Source of the DNA: Pseudomonadota bacterium
Lineage (GTDB): Bacteria; Pseudomonadota; Gammaproteobacteria; Steroidobacterales; Steroidobacteraceae
Reading direction: 5' to 3'
DNA length: 9,705 nucleotides
NCBI GenBank assembly: GCA_018241455.1
Contig: JAFEDW010000061.1
Coordinates: 1-9,705, forward strand
Part shown: positions 5,982 through 9,705 of the stretch, in pieces
How the letters are laid out: every line of letters starts with the position of its first letter
How positions within the stretch are numbered: the stretch's first letter is position 1
The notes under the pieces: generated by a model
Told to the model about the DNA's origin: nothing
Database searches by the model: none
Seen by the model: only the letters and a program-made list of their open reading frames with translations
Made by a program: the position numbers and the translations under genes

Positions 5982-7715
5982 CTATGCCGGCAGCAGGTGT
6001 TCGACGACCAGCTGCAGGCGGCGCTCGCCCTGGTATTCGTTCGTACCGAGCCTGTACACCATCCGCACCCTGCCCCGCGGCATCGGTTCCGGGCGCTCCG
6101 GATCGACGCTGTTGAACGCGATCGCCTCGAAGCCGCCGCGACCCTCGCGCGCCGCGACCTGGAATTTCAGGTGCCGGCCGGCCAGCACGCGCGGCGGCCC
6201 GCGCAATTCGAACTCGCCGTCGAACAGCGGCTCCGGGAATGCCGCGCCCCAGGGCCCGCCGGCGCGCAGCGCCTCGGCCAGCGGCAGCGCGATGTCGGCA
6301 TCGCTGAGCTCGCCGTCGGTCTCGATCGCATCGCTCACCGCGCCCGCCGCCATGGCGCGCGCCACCTCGACATCGAAGGCGCGCGCGAAGCGATCGAGCT
6401 GGTCGCGCGCCAGCGTGAGGCCAGCGGCCATCGCGTGGCCGCCGAATTTCTCCAGCAGGCCCGGCTCGCGCGTGGCGACCGCCTCGAGCACGTCGCGCAC
6501 GTGCACGCCGGGCACCGATCGCGCCGAGCCGCGCAGCGTGCGCTCGTCGGCCAGCGCGAAGGCCACGACCGGGCGGCGCAACTGTTCCTTGACGCGCCCG
6601 GCGACCAGGCCGACCACGCCCTGGTGCCAGCCGGCATCGAACAGGCACACGCCGGCGCGCCGCGTGCCGCCCGCGCCGGTGCGTAGCGCGCGCACCGCCG
6701 CCAGCGCCGTCAGCTGCATGTCGGCTTCGATTTCGCGCCGCTGCGCATTCAGCGCATCGAGCTGCGTGGCGAGCGCCGCCGCCTCGGCCGCATCGTCCGT
6801 CAGCAGGCAGCGGATGCCGACCGACATGTCGCTGAGCCGTCCAGCGGCATTGAGGCGCGGCGCAACCGCGAACCCCAAATCGGTCGCCACCACCTCGGCG
6901 CGCGCGCGGCGCGCCACGGCGAGCAGCGCCGCGATGCCCGGCACGCAGCGGCCGGCGCGGATGCGCGCGACGCCTTGCGCCACCAGCACGCGGTTGTTCG
7001 CATCGAGCGGCGCGACATCGGCCACGGTGCCGAGCGCCACCAGGTCCAGCCACGCAGCGGTCGGCGGCGCATCGCTGGGCAGGCGATGCTGTTGCGCCAG
7101 CAGCCGGCGCAGCGCCGCGCACACGTAGAAGGCGACGCCGACGCCGGCCAGCGCACCGCTGGCGAAACCATTGCCGGGCACGTTCGGATTGACGATCACG
7201 TTGGCGTCCGGCAGGTCCGCGCCCGGCAGATGATGGTCGGTGATCAGCACCTCGATGCCGCGGGCGCGCGCCGCGGCGACGCCGGCGTGGCTGCCGATGC
7301 CGTTGTCCACCGTGACGATCAGCGACGGCGCGCGTTGCGCGGCCACCGCGACGATTTCGGGCGTCAGGCCGTAGCCGTACTCGAAGCGATTCGGCACCAG
7401 GAAATCGACCGCGGCGAAGCCGCAGCTGCGCAGCGCGCGCACCATCAACGCGGTGCTGGTCGCACCATCCGCGTCGAAGTCGCCGACGATCAGCACGCGG
7501 CGCCCGGCGTGGCGCGCCAGCAGCTGCGCCGCCGCGACCGCGCCGCCCAGGCTCCCGACGGGCGCCAGCCGCTCGAGCGAGAGGTCGAGCTCGGCGCGCG
7601 TGCGCAGGCCGCGTGCCACGTACACGCGACGCAACACCGGATGCAGTTCCGCGCCGAACTCGCCGGCGTCGGCGGGCACCTCGCGTCGTTGTATCTTCAG
7701 CATCGGCGTCATCAT
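5982..7715 (-). CDS. recJ: Single-stranded-DNA-specific exonuclease RecJ
   Basis: A 5'-3' single-strand exonuclease of the DHH phosphoesterase superfamily, used in RecF-pathway recombination, mismatch repair and base excision repair. From the ATG at 7715 the protein has 577 residues, the same length as E. coli RecJ. The reading frame is open for 70 more codons upstream, but that stretch is antisense-like filler overlapping rpfE; the 7715 ATG sits in an ATGA overlap with the rpfE stop and has GGGAG about 11 nt upstream. ATGs at 7712 and 7703 are alternatives. Metal-binding motifs: GDFDADGATS (78-87), VTVDNGIGS (134-142), ITDHHLPG with DHH at 160-162, and ALGTVADVAPL (about 227-237). NAAGR (289-293), the DHHA1 region with GGHAMAAG (425-432) and the C-terminal OB domain ending EYQGERRLQLVVE are also present. 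Cotranscribed with rpfE. Confidence 0.96.
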   Translation of the reverse strand: MMTPMLKIQRREVPADAGEFGAELHPVLRRVYVARGLRTRAELDLSLERLAPVGSLGGAVAAAQLLARHAGRRVLIVGDFDADGATSTALMVRALRSCGFAAVDFLVPNRFEYGYGLTPEIVAVAAQRAPSLIVTVDNGIGSHAGVAAARARGIEVLITDHHLPGADLPDANVIVNPNVPGNGFASGALAGVGVAFYVCAALRRLLAQQHRLPSDAPPTAAWLDLVALGTVADVAPLDANNRVLVAQGVARIRAGRCVPGIAALLAVARRARAEVVATDLGFAVAPRLNAAGRLSDMSVGIRCLLTDDAAEAAALATQLDALNAQRREIEADMQLTALAAVRALRTGAGGTRRAGVCLFDAGWHQGVVGLVAGRVKEQLRRPVVAFALADERTLRGSARSVPGVHVRDVLEAVATREPGLLEKFGGHAMAAGLTLARDQLDRFARAFDVEVARAMAAGAVSDAIETDGELSDADIALPLAEALRAGGPWGAAFPEPLFDGEFELRGPPRVLAGRHLKFQVAAREGRGGFEAIAFNSVDPERPEPMPRGRVRMVYRLGTNEYQGERRLQLVVEHLLPA

Positions 7716-8743
7716 TGCAGCAGCGACTCCCACCAGGGCCGTGGCCGGCGCCAGCGGCGCCACCACCCGCGCCAGCGCGCATCCTTCAGCACCAGCGCGC
7801 GCTCGCCGGCCAGCAGTATCGCACTGTCGGCGCGGCCGCCCTGCCATTGCGCCAGCGCCGGCGCAACCCAGTGGCGTTCGAGCGCCTGCAGGCTGTCGGT
7901 GTCCGGCGTCGCGCCCAACCCGCACACGATCAGCAGTTCATCCTCGGCGGCAGCGCCGGCGCCGGCATCCGGCCAGCGTTCGGGGCGCGGCTTGACCTCG
8001 GCCGCACGATGCTGCGCCAGCCCGTCGACGAACAGGTCGTCGGCCCAGGCGACGGCCGCGGGTGCCGCGCGGACCGCGCCGATCACCGCCGGCGCGCCTC
8101 CGCCCCACAGCCACAGCGCATTGGCCGCCAGCTGGCCGCGCGCGGCGCGCGCGCGATTGACCGGATGTTCATGCAGCCACATCTCGACCTCGGCGCCCAA
8201 GCGGCGCAGCTCGGCGGCGTGCGCGCCAGCGGGGAAGCCGCTGCGCGGATCGGCGCCGAGCCACATCGCCGGATCATCGCTCCGCGCGATCGCTCCGGCG
8301 ACCGGCCCGCCGCCGGCCAGCAGCAATTCGCGCCGGCCGGTCGCGTGCAGCGCAAATCCGGAGCCGGCGAACACGCGCGCGAAATCCGTCGCCAGCTGCT
8401 GCTGCTCGGCTGCGTCGAGCTCGACGAGGCCGGCGGGATGGAGCCGCACGGTATCGAGCCCGGCGACGAAATGCACCGGCGTCGCGAACCACAACGGCTT
8501 GTCGAGCGGGAGCTTCGGCACGGCCGCGGCGGCCACCGCCGCCGGCGCCGCCGGCTCGTCGACCAGCGCGGACTTGAGCGCGAACTCGCGCCACAGCCAC
8601 GTCCGCCAGCCGCCGGTTGCGGGCAACACGTCGCCGCGCACCAGCCACTGCTCGAGCGCCGGCAGGCGCGGCAACGTGGCCAGCGCCGCGCCGTCGAGGC
8701 GGGCGGGATAGAGGTCGCGCAGCACGAGGATCAGGCGGGTCAC
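7712..8743 (-). CDS. rpfE: RpfE-type protein (phosphoglycerate-mutase-like regulatory protein family)
   Basis: A 343-residue protein starting MTRLILVLRDLYPARLDG. It resembles the RpfE-type family, named from the Xanthomonas rpf cluster, whose members lie beside recJ and have been described as related to cofactor-independent phosphoglycerate mutases. I cannot see an intact set of mutase metal ligands, and a catalytic role is unproven. Visible features are conserved-looking stretches LWLWGGGAP (210-218) and LLIVCGLGATPDTDSLQALERHW (270-292, only partly motif-like), an Ala/Pro-rich linker at 64-78, and a strikingly basic aromatic tail at 324-338 with six Trp and six Arg in fifteen residues. No signal peptide or membrane helix is evident. 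GTG at 8743 is the only start near the N-terminal motif; no clear ribosome-binding site precedes it, so a leaderless message is possible. It ends in an ATGA overlap with recJ. Identification rests on recalled family features and on gene order. Confidence 0.75.
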   Translation of the reverse strand: MTRLILVLRDLYPARLDGAALATLPRLPALEQWLVRGDVLPATGGWRTWLWREFALKSALVDEPAAPAAVAAAAVPKLPLDKPLWFATPVHFVAGLDTVRLHPAGLVELDAAEQQQLATDFARVFAGSGFALHATGRRELLLAGGGPVAGAIARSDDPAMWLGADPRSGFPAGAHAAELRRLGAEVEMWLHEHPVNRARAARGQLAANALWLWGGGAPAVIGAVRAAPAAVAWADDLFVDGLAQHRAAEVKPRPERWPDAGAGAAAEDELLIVCGLGATPDTDSLQALERHWVAPALAQWQGGRADSAILLAGERALVLKDARWRGWWRRWRRPRPWWESLLQ

Positions 8744-8761
8744 GGTGGTATCGTAACGATC
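8744..8761. promoter_or_regulatory. 18-bp divergent start-codon gap with an 11-bp palindrome
   Basis: Only 18 bp separate the GTG of rpfE (minus) from the ATG of the DUF498 gene (plus). The gap contains ATCGT-A-ACGAT at 8750-8760, a palindrome around one central base. TATCGT (8749-8754, plus) and TACGAT (8755-8750, minus) could act as -10 boxes placing transcription starts at or next to the two start codons; no good -35 box was seen for either. Promoter and leaderless translation are inference only. Confidence 0.3.
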
Positions 8762-9130
8762 ATGCGCCTGGTACTCGACACCGATGCCGAAATTCTGACC
8801 GTGCGCCGCTACTCGGCCGGCGAGATCGACGTCGCGGGCACGCTGCTGCGTGCGCCGTTCATCCTCGCGCCTGCGCGCCTGGTCAGCGACTGGCCGGTCG
8901 CTTCCGCGACGGCGTTGGACGAGGCCGCGCTGGCGCCGCTGCTCTCGTTGCGCCCGGCCGTGCTGCTGATCGGCGCCGAGGGCGTCGACGCGTCACGGGG
9001 CTCATCGCTGCGGCGGTTGGTCGAGGCGCGTGGTGTCGCCTTCGAATGGATGGGCGTCGGCGCGGCCTGCCGCACTTACAACGTGCTGGCGCAGGAGCGG
9101 CGCGAAGTCGTCGCGGGTTTGTTCCCTTAG
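8762..9130 (+). CDS. Mth938/DUF498-domain protein
   Basis: A 122-residue protein, MRLVLDTDAEILTVRRYSAGEIDVAG..., the only plus-strand gene in the window. The order of short motifs fits the Mth938-like fold (DUF498): an N-terminal pair of strands, SAGEIDVAG (18-26), a PFILAPARLVSDWP segment (32-45), a hydrophobic strand AVLLIGAEG (66-74), and the C-terminal GVGAACRTYNVLAQERREVVAGLFP (98-122). The family includes bacterial single-domain proteins and the human complex I assembly factor NDUFAF3. Biochemical function in bacteria is unknown. Length is normal for the single-domain form. It is transcribed divergently from rpfE with an 18-bp gap and convergently with pcm. Four bases after the stop TAG a 23-bp inverted repeat begins, which may affect its mRNA 3' end. 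Confidence 0.85.
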   Translation: MRLVLDTDAEILTVRRYSAGEIDVAGTLLRAPFILAPARLVSDWPVASATALDEAALAPLLSLRPAVLLIGAEGVDASRGSSLRRLVEARGVAFEWMGVGAACRTYNVLAQERREVVAGLFP

Positions 9131-9133
9131 GAA

Positions 9134-9301
9134 GCGCACCGAGAGAAGACACAGGGCGGAAAGATCGCTCAACCAACCAACTATCCGAAGCTGACAGAAT
9201 CGAATAATTGTCACTGCCTTGTTTTTGTTTTTCGAACTGTTTTTCTTCTTCTGTAGGACTACAGCTCTTCCCCTGGTGCCCTGTGTCTTCTCCCGGTGCG
9301 C
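9134..9301. repeat. 168-bp segment bounded by 23-bp inverted repeats
   Basis: GCGCACCG(A/G)GAGAAGAC begins both ends: 9134-9156 and the inverse of 9279-9301 match at 22 of 23 positions, with one more pair (9157/9278) just inside. The interior is much poorer in G and C than the genes, has three T5 tracts on the plus strand (9222-9226, 9228-9232, 9240-9244), a weak TGACA/TGTCA repeat (9192-9196 and 9209-9213) and a sharp hairpin CTGTAG-GA-CTACAG (9251-9264). No clear target-site duplication is seen at the borders. It could be a second non-autonomous element, a structured RNA, or a decayed terminator region. Confidence 0.65.
9251..9264. repeat. Short palindromic hairpin CTGTAG-GA-CTACAG
   Basis: Perfect six-base arms around a two-base centre, lying inside the 168-bp inverted-repeat segment and just after the T-tracts. 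Too short on its own to assign to a repeat family. Confidence 0.6.
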
Positions 9302-9328
9302 CTCGCTGGCCGATGGCCTGGTGAACGG

Positions 9329-9350
9329 CCTGTCGGTCTTCGCCGACAGG
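9329..9350. repeat. 8-bp-arm hairpin between the DUF498 gene and pcm
   Basis: CCTGTCGG (9329-9336) and CCGACAGG (9343-9350) are perfect inverse copies around TCTTCG. It is a stable stem in the space between two convergent genes, but there is no T-run after it on either strand, so it is at best a factor-dependent or 3'-end-protecting structure rather than a standard intrinsic terminator. Confidence 0.6.
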
Positions 9351-9452
9351 GGACCGATACTAGCCGCGCACTTTGATCGTTGACAAGTCGGATAATAGAA
9401 ATATTACTCTTTCAATGAGATACGACATTTATGTCAATTGGATTCGAAGGTA

Positions 9453-9705
9453 CTAGCCGACGCCCCCGACCAGCGGAACGAAGCTGACGGCGCCCAGCAC
9501 CTTCTGTTCGATGCCCTCCTCCCGCCGCACGATGCGCAGCAACTGCTGGCGTCCCTCGGGGCCTGCCGGCACGACCAGCCGGCCGCCTACCGCGAGCTGC
9601 TCGATCAGTTCCTCGGGCACGATCAGCGGCGCGGCGGCGACCAGGATGCCGTCGAAGGGCGCCTGCGAGCGCCAGCCGAGCGAACCGTCGCCGACCTTGA
9701 AGCGC
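9453..9705 (-). CDS. pcm: Protein-L-isoaspartate O-methyltransferase, C-terminal part (5' end outside window)
   Basis: The last 83 codons of a minus-strand gene, ending at TAG (9455-9453). The visible protein runs RFKVGDGSLGWRSQAPFDGI then LVAAAPLIVPEELIEQLAVGG and RLVVPAGPEGRQQLLRIVRR, ending VLGAVSFVPLVGGVG. The GDG...GW spacing, the FDGILVAAAP strand and the GGRLVVPAG segment are typical of the C-terminal half of the SAM-dependent Pcm methyltransferase. That enzyme methylates abnormal L-isoaspartyl residues so that aged proteins can be repaired in the cytoplasm. The SAM-binding N-terminal motif is outside the window. In Xanthomonadales pcm often precedes tolC, but nothing downstream here supports or refutes that, since the gene points into the intergenic region. 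Confidence 0.88.
   Translation of the reverse strand, partial: RFKVGDGSLGWRSQAPFDGILVAAAPLIVPEELIEQLAVGGRLVVPAGPEGRQQLLRIVRREEGIEQKVLGAVSFVPLVGGVG

Larger units (their letters stand above)
9131..9452. other. 322-bp convergent intergenic region with inverted repeats and an AT-rich island
   Basis: This lies between the convergent DUF498 gene and pcm. No convincing ORF fits; a 70-codon minus frame crossing it is mostly antisense to the DUF498 gene. It holds, in order, a 168-bp stretch bounded by 23-bp inverted repeats, a hairpin at 9329-9350, and an AT-rich island from about 9369 to 9446. No tRNA or known riboswitch pattern was recognised and no classic strong terminator (GC hairpin followed at once by a T-run) was found. 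Confidence 0.7.

Noticed and set aside
5914..7782. 622-codon minus-strand frame overlapping recJ
   Set aside because: It is the same strand as recJ but another frame; it is dominated by Arg, Ala and Gly with no motif, while the recJ frame carries every DHH exonuclease motif.
7716..7925. Longer recJ start at 7925
   Set aside because: The extra 70 residues overlap the rpfE coding region and look like non-coding translation; the 7715 start gives the normal 577-residue protein and an ATGA junction.
6975..8711. 578-codon plus-strand reading frame opposite recJ and rpfE
   Set aside because: It lies opposite two well-supported genes, spans the junction between them, and its low-complexity Arg/Ala/Ser composition shows no domain.
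9329..9350. Intrinsic terminator between the DUF498 gene and pcm
   Set aside because: The stem is good but no T-run follows it on either strand, so I list it only as a hairpin.
9131..9452. tRNA gene, CRISPR array or known riboswitch in the convergent gap
   Set aside because: There is no cloverleaf with a TTCGA-type arm in the right context, no regularly spaced direct repeats, and no recognised aptamer pattern.

Overview
The window is GC-rich bacterial DNA with tightly packed genes, most of them on the minus strand. Reading from right to left, the order is rpfE-like gene, recJ, prfB, lysS, murI, an ABC importer ATPase and a glycoside hydrolase. The rpfE-recJ-prfB-lysS order is a hallmark of the Xanthomonadales (Lysobacterales, Gammaproteobacteria). 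In Xanthomonas the same genes flank the rpf (DSF signalling) cluster. Here rpfD is absent between recJ and prfB, and murI follows lysS where rpfG would be expected, so this is probably a relative outside the plant-pathogenic xanthomonads. The species cannot be named from the sequence alone.

Region by region. 1-1164 (-): a secreted GH30-family beta-glycosidase, cut by the window edge before its C-terminus. 1161-2237 (-): a MalK/UgpC-type sugar-importer ATPase overlapping the hydrolase by 4 nt (GTGA). 2241-2505: a 265-bp non-coding MITE-like element with 30-bp terminal inverted repeats, flanked by TA on both sides, inserted exactly between murI and the ATPase gene. 2505-3353 (-): murI, glutamate racemase. 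3350-4840 (-): lysS, lysyl-tRNA synthetase. 4837-5932 (-): prfB, release factor 2, whose full product needs a programmed +1 frameshift at an in-frame TGA at codon 25. 5982-7715 (-): recJ. 7712-8743 (-): rpfE-like gene. 8762-9130 (+): a small Mth938/DUF498-domain protein, divergent from rpfE with only 18 bp between the start codons. 9131-9452: non-coding, holding a 168-bp stretch bounded by 23-bp inverted repeats, a compact hairpin and an AT-rich island. 9453-9705 (-): the C-terminal end of pcm, L-isoaspartyl protein methyltransferase.

The minus-strand genes look translationally coupled. rpfE/recJ overlap as ATGA, and prfB/lysS, lysS/murI and ATPase/GH30 overlap as GTGA. Removing the element and one TA from 2239-2507 gives a murI stop TAG followed directly by the ATPase ATG, so the original row of genes was even tighter. 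The housekeeping block covers DNA repair, translation termination, tRNA charging and cell-wall D-glutamate. It runs into a two-gene carbohydrate-use pair (secreted hydrolase plus importer ATPase) with no visible permease or binding protein.

The most unusual parts are the element at 2241-2505, with its nested Y-shaped folding pattern and its insertion that leaves both neighbouring reading frames whole, and the inverted-repeat region at 9134-9301. No CRISPR array, tRNA, rRNA or transposase gene was found.
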